This document shows positions 8,853 to 17,527 of a stretch of DNA of 19,827 nucleotides, one piece after another. Where the stretch lies: positions 1-19,827 of the forward strand of contig WTXD01000186.1 of the NCBI GenBank assembly GCA_022496205.1. The letters run 5' to 3'. The notes below the pieces were generated by a model. It did no database searches, was not told the DNA's origin, and was given only the letters and a program-made list of their open reading frames with translations. This DNA comes from Gloeopeniophorella convolvens. Its lineage: Eukaryota; Basidiomycota; Agaricomycetes; Russulales. Position numbers and translations under genes: made by a program. Within the stretch, counting starts at the first letter, position 1; each line of letters starts with the position of its first letter.

Positions 8853-9163
8853 CGGAGAGACACGCCCGGCTGTACGCCTTGCATCTGTGAGTCGTGGAAA
8901 GCGTTGTGCATCTGACGTGTGGCGTGCCCCAGTGCCCCAGCAATCATAGCCAATTTCGCATGTCCGCCTAATAATACATGTGTTAGATTCCGTTCACGAC
9001 ACAGGCTAAGGGAACAAGTACTGACGTGATCGTGTATGTAGCTGCCTTCGTGTCGCGCTGTTGCGATCATGGAAGAGTCTATGGCGCCCATTGGTATAGA
9101 CGGTTCCGGGTTTCCCGCACGACCGCTGTATAACTCGTCCGCGCTCTGACTGTGCGGCAGCAT
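8837..9163 (-). CDS. Small two-exon hypothetical protein (90 aa)
   Basis: Begins at ATG 9163, directly preceded by an in-frame TAG. Exon 1 is 9022-9163 and exon 2 8837-8967. The 54-nt intron (gtactt...attattag) has a textbook ctaac branch site 15 bases before its end and keeps the frame, joining HDHVS to GHAKLAM. The predicted product reads MLPHSQSADELYSGRAG, then a mixed segment with ARHEGSYIHDHV, and a helical stretch AKLAMIAGALGHATRQMHNAF. No signal peptide or membrane segment is obvious. No family recognised. It could be a fragment of a longer gene, because minus-strand sequence upstream to about 9450 also has open frames but no convincing join. It lies head to tail upstream of the six-exon gene. 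Confidence 0.45.
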   Translation of the reverse strand: MLPHSQSADELYSGRAGNPEPSIPMGAIDSSMIATARHEGSYIHDHVSTCSLSLCRERNLTHVLLGGHAKLAMIAGALGHATRQMHNAFHDSQMQGVQPGVSLRNLTS

Positions 9164-10196
9164 CTACTGGGCAGGCAGCCGCTGACCCGGCGTCTTCGTT
9201 CAAGAGCCTCGCGAGCGCGGGGTCGCAACGGCCAATATTCGTGCTGGGAGACCGCCAATTTGGCCGCCGCACTGTTTGATAATGGCACTTGTCGTGCATG
9301 GGGTTGTATGCAAGGAGACTGAAGGCGAGGAAGGTGCGATGGGGACACAAGAGTGGCGACAGGAGAGGTGGGGTACCGCGCGGTGCGGGGATATCTTCTG
9401 CGGTTGCGTGCAGTGTCCTCGCTCTTCCCCCTTGATCAGCGAAACTCAAGAGGTTATAACAAGTTCTGTATTATTAGTACAGTATCTCAGTACAAGATTG
9501 TGAATCTGGTACGCCTAGGATATAACATTAGTAACGTGCGCAGCCTGCTGGCATAGAGGCCAGGCTACAGCCACTGCGTAACTAGCGCGAAGATCAGAAA
9601 CCCAACCAAGTAGCGCCAAAGACGGTGCCTGCGACCGTGCTTTGACATGCAGACGGCGCGCGCAGAGAGAGTGGGAGCGTCGGGGGTACCGGAAATGTGG
9701 TGAGGGTAGATAACTTGCGCAGGGCTAAGCGCACGGGACGCGGTGCGCGGAGAATTGATGCATGGGAAAGAGGTGAGGGAAAATGCGTATGGGGGATGAA
9801 AAGTTGATGATCCAGGGAGATGGTCGGTAACTAGGAGGAACGCGCACAGGATCGGCGCGATGGGCGGTGTGAGTGGAATGGCGTACGTGGCGGTGGGAGT
9901 GATCAGGAATAACGTTCCCAGAGAAGGCGGACAAGATTGATCCTAGATTGTTGAGGAGGATGGATGCGGCAGTGGTGCGTGAGTGAGAACTGCGCGGATA
10001 TGCGCGCGCGCGGGGTAAGTCTGAGGCGCAGGGGAAGCACCGGTACTCTGTCGCGCGGCATTTAGAGATAGCCGAGACAAAGAGACCATTATGTACGCGT
10101 ACAGTGCTCTGTCTGAGAATATCTACCTAGATCTTCACTTGTAGCACGCCCTAATAGCTACTTGATTGGAGGAGGCGGGGAGATCAGAAATGGAGG
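9164..10196. other. Intergenic stretch without a supported gene
   Basis: Open frames between 9164 and 9450 (minus strand) lack a coherent reading frame or splice pattern and may be decayed. From 9450 to 10196 there is pyrimidine-rich minus-strand sequence typical of fungal promoters and untranslated regions, with no RNA gene or repeat that I can see. Confidence 0.5.
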
Positions 10197-10871
10197 TTAA
10201 TCAACAAAGGTCTCGACATCGCTGTCGCATGGCCCGTCAGGCTTCTTATCTTCCCAGTCCTCATCGCAGGCTCCGGATATTTTGTCGAGATCGCACGATA
10301 ATGGGCCCGATGACGCGACAGCCCCGTCGTCGTCCGAGTCGCAAGTCCATTCGTCCGGGATCTCGATTTGATCGCGCGACGATGGGCCTTTGGAGGCAGT
10401 CGCGCCATCACAGCCGCAAGGCTCGTCGAGGTCGCCCTCGAGAGGGTAGCTCGGATCGTCGCATAGTTCGCGCGATTCTTCGAAATCGCGTGGCGAGGGG
10501 TCCGAGGGCGCGATCTCCACATCGTTGGGAGAGGGTGCTGTTCCGTCCTCATATTGGTCGCCGGGGACTTCTTCGGGCTCGTATACGAAAACTTTGACCT
10601 CATCTGAGGCGGTATCAGGGGAGATCTTGTCGAACGCGGGACAACCAGCGATGGAGAGGTTCAGTACTTCAAGAGCGGAGAGCGACGGCATTCTGGGCCA
10701 TTTCTGAGATTCTGTAGGATAGAGTTGGTTGCAACGCTCACCCGGGAAATGTGTTTCAGTGTTTCTTGGAGAGTACGCACGGGGAGTGGGATACGTGGGT
10801 GAGTGGGCGAGTAGCGTAGAGGCTGGATCTAGCGCCCGCGCCATCGCGACTTTCTCACGGGCGAGCTCCAT
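10197..10871 (-). CDS. Acidic hypothetical protein with internal repeats (224 aa)
   Basis: Single open frame from ATG 10871 (MELAREKVAMARALDP) to a TAA at 10197. An earlier in-frame GTG is not a usable eukaryotic start. The first 70 residues are mixed and Pro/Thr-rich. The remainder is strongly acidic. The C-terminal third holds two related copies of about 28 residues, DGATASKGPSSRDQIEIP and DGAVASSGPLSCDLDKIS, and a looser third (DGTAPSPNDVEIAP) lies before them. Cys residues recur as CD or CG pairs (LCDD, CGCD, CDSD). No signal peptide or membrane segment is visible and no family is recognised. Because the opposite strand is also open (Arg-rich), the coding call rests on the repeat structure and on orientation shared with the neighbours. 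Confidence 0.5.
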   Translation of the reverse strand: MELAREKVAMARALDPASTLLAHSPTYPTPRAYSPRNTETHFPGERCNQLYPTESQKWPRMPSLSALEVLNLSIAGCPAFDKISPDTASDEVKVFVYEPEEVPGDQYEDGTAPSPNDVEIAPSDPSPRDFEESRELCDDPSYPLEGDLDEPCGCDGATASKGPSSRDQIEIPDEWTCDSDDDGAVASSGPLSCDLDKISGACDEDWEDKKPDGPCDSDVETFVD

Positions 10872-12086
10872 TCCTTCAAGCCACTTACCACTGCCTACCA
10901 CTGTCTATCCAATATGAATAACATTTGGTGCAGAATGGGAGAGACCTGCCCAGCAAAGGTTAACCAGTATGTGTGAGGTGGGCGCACACACCGTCGAGTG
11001 CATGAGAGTTGCTCAGTAGGACGACCGGCCCTCACTGGTTCTGTATTGGTGAAATAACGTCCGGATACGATGCCCCGTTATCTGTCTCATCTATACAAGG
11101 CATCAGCAAGCCAGTGGGACCAGCACACGCGTGCCAGGTCGCGACTGAATCACGTGACTCCTTTGAGGAGGGCACGTGCGCAGATGATATCAATATGATA
11201 CCGGTGGCCATACTGAACGGGAACCAGCGAGCAGTCCAAGAGTATGCGATCTCAAACATAGCCTGTGATGGGTTATTTGGATGCCAGCAAAAACCCTCTT
11301 GGCGACGGGGTGCTGGAAGAGGGGAAATGCCTACTGGCGAGATGCTAGGGTGATGCAGGGTCTCTGGAGACCGCGAGCCGCGTCATTGAACTCTTCTATC
11401 ATTCATGCAAGGGTTGCGCATCCCGGCGGGAAGGGCATTGCATCTTACAGATCACTGGAAGTATCCACCATTGGTGTGCTGAGCGAAGTACGGTGAACAG
11501 ATCTGCTTCATCAGGCAGTTTGGTGCTAGGAGATATGGTGAGCGCGAAGCGCTTTCTCGCAATAGGAGCTCACCGAAGTGCAAGCAGAGTCATGCGAGCT
11601 TCAATTGTGTCTCAGGGGCTTTCTCAAGCAACAAGGACCGCCTTCAATCATAATCACATGGCCAGCAAAATTTATGGGTTCCTACGCGCGGCAGTGTCAC
11701 GCCTATAGTACCTACTGAAAAAGCCCATCTGTGGATGACGAGGAGTATGTGAAGGCGCCTGCGTGGGGAAATGTTCTTGATTAAGAGGCGTGGGTAGATT
11801 ATCGGCTAAGTGGTGACGAACGGGATGAATAGGACGAGTGGGACGAGCAGGTGAACAGATACGGAACGATGAGGGAATCTTGCACGAGCGAGCGAGTGAG
11901 GGGGACGCAGTGTACACATGAATGAAAGCGATTAAGGGGAATATGACATGAAAGCAATGTTGTGCTCGGGGGCGGCGTGCGGTGAGGACAAGATAGGGAT
12001 TAAGAAAGGAGATAGGGATCCCGTTGCTGGGCGGGTTTCGGGGCCGATGTATGCCGGCGATGCGATATATGGTCTGTCAAAGTGAT
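10872..12086. other. Intergenic stretch without a supported gene
   Basis: Only short frames occur on either strand and none shows a domain or clean intron pair. Two CACGTG boxes lie close together (11151-11156 and 11173-11178); the first is inside a near-palindrome, gaatcacgtgactc. They could bind a basic helix-loop-helix factor upstream of the minus-strand gene at 10871, though some 280 bases away. The part from 11700 to 12086 reads as pyrimidine-rich UTR-like sequence on the minus strand. Confidence 0.4.
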
Positions 12087-12827
12087 CTACCACTGCGAGA
12101 TGTCGCAGAGAATCATGGTTTCGATCCGATCTTTTAGGTACGTCGCATCCCCGCCCAGGAAGCCCTCGAGGTCGTCCGATGGGTCCGTCGTCGCGTCGCT
12201 TGATGTCCCGAAGGTATCAATGACTTGGCAGGTGCGACAGCGCGTCAAGCCATAGCGACCCCTCTCCACCGAGCACCGATGGTGTCGGACATCATGAGGG
12301 ATAGGGGAATAGGTCAATCGTGACTCGAGGTGGTAGGTGGTGATGTCGGAATGCATTCCGGACCAGTCTGCGTGGGTCCATATGGTAGTGCGCACATTTT
12401 CATACATGGTTCTCGACCACGGAACGACCTGGAGCCCTGTAAAATTGAACCCCACGCAGTACCGGTTGTGATCCACCAAGGACCAAAGCTTGCCGAAGTA
12501 GTACGAAGGATTGCCGCCCTCGCCTTCCCGTTGTTCGTCCTGGCAGACTATGACCCAATCTCCGAGACAGGGAAGCACGGGAGGGGCGCAGAGCAAGCCC
12601 CATTCTTCACCTGGATACAGGGAGGTGTCGGAGACGCGGATGGGGATAGTACGGGGGGCGCGGAATTCTCGAACATATGGCCGAGGTCGATTGTAGCTGT
12701 AATGGGGGGGTATAGAGTAGCGGTATGCAATGAGATAGTCCAGGGGAGAGAGCTGTGAGTCCAGAACCGCCATGGCTGTGGTGTCCAAAACTGCCATGGC
12801 TGTGGTGGGCGTTGATTGTGCTGGCAT
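12087..12827 (-). CDS. Hypothetical single-exon protein (246 aa)
   Basis: Open frame from ATG 12827 to a TAG at 12087, the longest uninterrupted well-mixed frame in this part of the window. The start contains a 24-bp tandem duplication giving TTAMAVLD twice, so initiation could also be at either repeated Met. The body is rich in Trp, Tyr and His: YPGEEWGLLCAPPVLPCLGDW, YYFGKLWSLVDHNRYCVGFN, VVPWSRTMYENVRTTIW. A His/Cys cluster (HHRC...RCRTC) near residue 190 could bind metal. No signal peptide or membrane helix is seen and I do not recognise the family. It lies about 300 bases past the 3' end of the transposase and could be cargo, or simply a neighbour. Confidence 0.6.
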   Translation of the reverse strand: MPAQSTPTTAMAVLDTTAMAVLDSQLSPLDYLIAYRYSIPPHYSYNRPRPYVREFRAPRTIPIRVSDTSLYPGEEWGLLCAPPVLPCLGDWVIVCQDEQREGEGGNPSYYFGKLWSLVDHNRYCVGFNFTGLQVVPWSRTMYENVRTTIWTHADWSGMHSDITTYHLESRLTYSPIPHDVRHHRCSVERGRYGLTRCRTCQVIDTFGTSSDATTDPSDDLEGFLGGDATYLKDRIETMILCDISQW

Positions 12828-13144
12828 GTCAAAGTTGGACGCATCGATGGCATCGTGCCATGCCGGGCCGGCCGGGCCGCGTCACAATGCAGAATTTTCC
12901 GGTCTAAGTCGCGAACGAATAGGAGTGTTTATGGCATGTATCTCGATATACAGTAGAGTACGCATCTCGATATAACACAATACGATGGGTATAGATGTCT
13001 AGGAATGTGCTGATGTATTAGAGCAACTCGACTAGTTGAATGTCCTCTAAAGTCCATTGACAGTCGCAGGGGACGTGGGAGGTAACAGTATTATCACGAG
13101 CGAGAGAACGCAGGGAGCGGAGGCGGCGACGTGGGGAAAATCAG
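12828..13144. other. Gap between the orphan gene and the transposase 3' end
   Basis: Contains a GC-rich run of ggcc/ccgg words (12860-12882) and a short direct repeat of atctcgatata (12940-12951 and 12966-12977). One terminus of the transposon should lie here or nearby, but I found no inverted match to the sequence beyond 17219. Confidence 0.5.
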
Positions 13145-16100
13145 CTAGTACGAAGGACGGCGAGATCGGGAAGATTCTGAACCAGAAAGGATTTTCTGCA
13201 CGCATCCGATGAAGATTGCCTTGTGGCAGTCGCCATTAGGAAGGTGAGCCGTTGGCTGAAGGTGCTGCCAAGCATGGAACCGAGGTTGGTGACAGCGAGT
13301 CAGCATCCCGCGCGATGACTTGACTGAGAAATCTAAACGAAGGGCAGTTAGATCGATAATGATGCAGGCTGGTGACCATAACGAAGACTCGTCAGATAGA
13401 GAAGCGTACCAAGAGGGCGCTCCGAAAATGTCTTTGCAGCGGAGCCAGAGGTCGCCCGTATGATCTACAACGTCCATCACGAAGTGCTGCTTGCCAGTGC
13501 GGTCTCCATAGACTGGGACGAGTGGTGCGCCGCGCACAATTGATCGAGCAAAAATGAACTCGGGCCTTGACCTTGCACAGACGCGATGGAAGCCCAAGTC
13601 ATCATCCTTTGGACGGTTCGCAGGCAGCTTGGCATCCAAGGGCCGCACTAGACAGACTGCAAAAGTTTGGTCGAACACGGAGCAAGTGAAGAGGAATAAT
13701 AGCTGTGCAAATATGCAGTTGCCAACCGTCTGTACGATAACAAAGTCGTATCTTGGCTTGTTGTGGAAGCTTGGATTGCAGTAAAGTAGATCGATGTATT
13801 GATTCCAGTCAACCTTCGATTGGAAAATGACCTTGATAGACTGGTAGACTGTTATCTGGGACGGTACGCGCTGTGAGATCAGGAACCTCTACACCATGCA
13901 AGAGCGGTACACAAATGGCAGCCTTGATTCCACTTACCGTGTCAGATGGTTGGAAGTTGACAGGTAGACACCCTGCCCCGACGTCGATGGAATAATCTTT
14001 GATGGCCTTCGTCAACCATTTCGAGAGATTCACGTGAAAGTCTTTGAGCTCCGGGTGCGCGGTGGAGTCACTCTGAAGCTCCTCGAACGTCACTTTCGGT
14101 CGCTGAGAGCGCATAGTGATGTTGATGGCCTCAAATTGCTTCCTCTTCCCTCGTGCGCGAGGGCTGGCATCCCTTAGGGAATCGAGTGAGGATCCGGTGT
14201 CATCCTCATCAAGCTGTAGTTGCGCGTTCTCCAATGAGTCTATATCAGCGCGAATCGTCAAGGATACCAAAGAGTAGTGCTCAACGGCCAATATCTAGGA
14301 AATTCTCAGATCGAGTCGAGCAGTGGTCGAGCCGTGGATGACATATAGCTGACGCACCTGAGGCGCAACATCTTTAAAATTCGTGCGAAACAAGTAGGCC
14401 TTCTTGAGAGGGCCGTGCATCTTCTCGTTCGGCTTTGTGTTGTAGTTGCGAGATACACCTTTCGCTCGAATGTCGTCGAAACTATGGATGAGCGCGTGCA
14501 TCTTTGGGAAAGCCCAATTTTTGGGTTTATCTTCTTCCTTCTGAGTCGTGTTCTTGGTGAGCTTGATGTACTCCTGATCCGCGTGGGAAGCGTTAAGTAT
14601 GAACGTACCGATTTAGTAGTTCGTACATTACCTCCATCAAGCGGGAGAATGTCAAGAATTCCTCAAAACCTTCAGCCATGGTCTCATCTGTGTGAACCTC
14701 GAAAGAAAGGTACAAGTCTACGATGCTGAAGGCTCGGATTGCTCAGAGGAGCGTCCATCCCTCCGTATCCTTTCGATCTATCAGGTTATGTGCTGCAAAG
14801 ACAAGAATCTACGATAAGTCAGACCACGCCATACCCAGCCTGTGGCGGTTCATCATAGGCATACCTTTGATATGTCTTCGAACTTCGTGCCATCAGTGAA
14901 AGACATTTTGAATACTTTCGAGAAGTGGTTGAGACCCCTCCAAGAAGGTACCTTCGCAAACCTGTGACGAACAAGATTACTATCAGGAAGAATTGAAATC
15001 AATAGTAGTAATCTACTGGTCGTCCAGTTGGTTTGCTACTGGCGGTCCAAGGGAACCTTTGACGTATTCTTTGAACGCTCTCCAAAGGTGATGCCCAAAC
15101 AGCCCACTATTGTTCGAGTGTAGCCTATCGAACGAAAGCGCGCGGTGTGGGTCACATCTTGGGATGCGCCAGAATACATTCTGATTCGTTGGTAAATAAC
15201 GTCGTCACACACGGCATGATCCGGGATCTGAGCATACATCGACGTCCCGAAGACCGGTTTTAGTAAGTATGCGTTCAGCTTCTGCCTTGGTAGGGGCCGC
15301 CCGCGCTGCGTGGACCGTTTTTCTTGAGAGCTTTACGGTCCTAAGCTTTGGCGTAAGTGTGAGATCGGCAAGATTCTTGTCCTTGACGAGGCAGATTGGG
15401 CACGGTCGTTTTCCGCGGACGCCCCGAATGAGCGACATGACACACCTATCAGATTTACAGCATATTAGCGAGTAATGCGGAAGGTATTAGACTCTGTACG
15501 CACTGCTCTTCATAGTCCGCAGATAATATGAGGATGCCGGGGAAGAACTGGCGTACTTTTTCATCGCCACACCGCAGCCAGCAGCCGTTCTCTGCATGGT
15601 CCGCGAGAATCTTAAGGAGAACGAAGAAAGATTCGTGCCAAACCACGCGTTTGAAGTTGGCATACTCGGCCTTTCTGTGCTCAGGAACCGATTCTTCTTG
15701 GACCTGATACGTGTCATAGTATCACTGAAACGGGTGTTGAGAAGACTGACTCGACGGGCACTCACAATCGGCAACCACCCGACCACCCAACCACCGCCGA
15801 AACCTTCACCGTTACGAATCTTAGATGGTAGGTTGGCTATCCGTGCGACAACCGGATAGCCTTTCTGAGTACCGAAACTTGACAACTTCGTCTTGTCAGC
15901 ATACAGAATGAGGCACAAAGGCGTACCGCCTTTGGGAATACTTGACTAGATCAACACATTGGAATTAGTTTGTCACACGACAAGGTTATGAAATATACAT
16001 GGGTTTGCGTACTTGAAACTCCCAGAACATGTCCCCCGTCCATGGCTCATCGAATATTCGCGTACCAGAACTTGACGCGTCGTTATCCCGAAATAGCTTC

Positions 16101-17219
16101 TGTGCGTCCCATTCGAAATGTTCTGCGAGTTGGGGACTGGAGACAAGATCTGTGATCCAATCCCAGAGGGGACGATGATGTACGGAGTAGGTATGAAGCT
16201 TGTCTCGATGCTTGGCAGATATTTTCTCTGCCTCGAACTATTACGATCGAGAGTTACGCCTAAGGGACCCGGACCGTTGCTGCTCCATACGCACGGGTGT
16301 TAGCTTGTGCGCCGCGCGTTTCCACGCGTCTTCGAGGTCCCTGTAACCCGAAAGCGTGAACTTTCCATCACCACGAAGGCAAGTATTGACGATCTTGATG
16401 AGGCGTTCGGACTGCTACCGTGTGAGGTTGGCATCCAGTAGGACCTCAGCGAATAAGAAGTCCTCGCGCGACTCGAAGAACGGGCGCCATGGCTCGCTGT
16501 TTTCAGGCTTGGGCGGTGGGCGATTGGAACGTTGGTGTTTTTCGTGGATATATTCCTCAAACGGCTGTACGAGGGGCGGACGATTGCTGTTGGGGTGGTA
16601 TTCTACCCTGATGTCATCTTTGTACGATGGAAAAGGTTCTTCCTGCTCGCCCGATGCTGGAGGGGGACCAAGTGTGACTGCCGTGATATTATACTTAGTA
16701 TGTTCTGTGGGATTAACATGCAAGTAGGCGTGCACCTCACCTGTCGGTTCATCACCATTGTCAGCGAGAGGCTCGTCTTCGACACCAGCTCTGAGGTCGT
16801 CATCGGCCCCAATGAAAGGCTCGCCTTCGGCGCTGACCCATCCGTCGTCTGCGAAAGGCTCGTCTTCAACATCGGGACTGTTGGAGGTTTCGGATGGCTG
16901 CCTCAAATTTATGTCACCGGGCGCTGTTGGAGGTGCGAAGTGGGACCGGGAAAATGTCAGTGTAGGCGTAATAAGGTGATGATGAAGACCACAGACGAGA
17001 CTCATCTGGCAACACGCCGACCATGCTACTGATCAAGTGAGCGTTTGCATCGGCCCTTCTGTAGTATTCGATCAAGCCCTCCATGCCAACTTTCTTCTCC
17101 AGACATGCGGTGACGTGAGCTTTGTAATTCTGCGGGCGTAAAGGCCTGTCGCAGTGGGGACATGATTTCCCCTTGGATGGAGTTTTCTGGACGATGGAGT
17201 TGGCTCGTCTCTTGGGCAT
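13145..17219 (-). mobile_element. Plavaka-type (CACTA-like) DNA transposon, termini not found
   Basis: The span is set by the transposase gene only; the real element must extend to both sides. Plavaka elements are cut-and-paste DNA transposons expanded in Agaricomycetes. No terminal inverted repeat or target duplication could be matched by eye between 12828-13144 and 17220-17527, so the ends are lost, more distant, or too short to spot. No second element gene is visible unless the 246-aa protein at 12087 belongs to it. Confidence 0.8.
13145..17219 (-). pseudogene. Plavaka-type transposase, 12 exons, two nonsense codons
   Basis: Exons: 17030-17219, 16295-16923, 16013-16237, 15766-15945, 15504-15703, 15238-15445, 15017-15180, 14865-14961, 14632-14808, 14358-14573, 13938-14294, 13145-13840. 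All eleven introns (55-106 nt) are GT...AG, and the summed 3339 nt stay in phase (1112 codons plus stop). Features: N-terminal CCHC finger (C20, C23, H35, C39); EPWRPFFESREDFLFAEVLL; LWDWITDLVSSP with EPWTGDMFWEFQ; YADKTKLSSFGTQKGYPV (D365); IRNGEGFGGGWVVGWLP; SADYEEQC (D471) then CPIC (490-493); LSFDRLHSNNSG; NYNTKPNEKMHGPLKK (E740); C-terminal VDWNQYIDLLYCNPSFHNKP and ARSIVRGAPLV. The Asp/Glu positions are candidates for the DDE active site, not proven. Stops: TAG at 16415-16417 (codon 233, where CAG is expected) and TGA at 14743-14745 (codon 653, CGA expected). No frameshifts, so inactivation is recent. The extreme C terminus after CKDIFGA is uncertain. Confidence 0.9.
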
Positions 17220-17527
17220 CTGAAAGGAGAGATAGATAAGGATCTACTAAGCGCACGGCGAGAATGTAGAAGATAGAACCGGTCCGTTATATACCGGGAT
17301 CCCACATTGTTGTCTCAATTCAATCCGATCCGACGGCATCGAATCAGCGCTGTGTCGACACACTTCGATGTCATGCACAATTCTGTGCCACAGGCAATGA
17401 ATCGACTCGCTGTAAGACTCCGCTACGCTGTGACGCAGACAGGCGTTTCGCAGTTCGTGCAGCGCGTGCTACAACCGCCACTAGGACCATCTCCTCGATG
17501 CATTGCGACATCCAGGCTCGATGACGC
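17220..17527. other. Junction between transposon and EST1-like pseudogene
   Basis: Holds the transposase 5' flank and then sequence of unknown origin. An imperfect palindrome, gcatcgaat...ttcgatgtc, centres on tgtgtcgacaca at 17351-17362. No gene is supported; the open plus-strand frame crossing here lies antisense to the pseudogene. Confidence 0.45.
17287..17293 (-). promoter_or_regulatory. TATA-like box upstream of the transposase
   Basis: The minus strand reads TATATAA about 68 bases before the transposase ATG. A pyrimidine tract ending in cag directly abuts the ATG, which could be a 5'-UTR splice acceptor. Position and sequence suit a core promoter, but nothing else confirms it. Confidence 0.35.

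Noticed and set aside
10166..10597. Plus-strand Arg-rich frame opposite the acidic gene
   Set aside because: Its Arg/Pro-rich composition is what the complement of Asp/Glu/Gly codons gives.
17351..17362. Palindrome tgtgtcgacaca as an operator or attachment site
   Set aside because: A single 12-bp palindrome in a fungal intergenic region is unremarkable and has no partner site.
12828..17527. Terminal inverted repeats of the Plavaka element
   Set aside because: Compared by eye the flanks 12828-13144 and 17220-17527; no convincing inverted match or target duplication seen.
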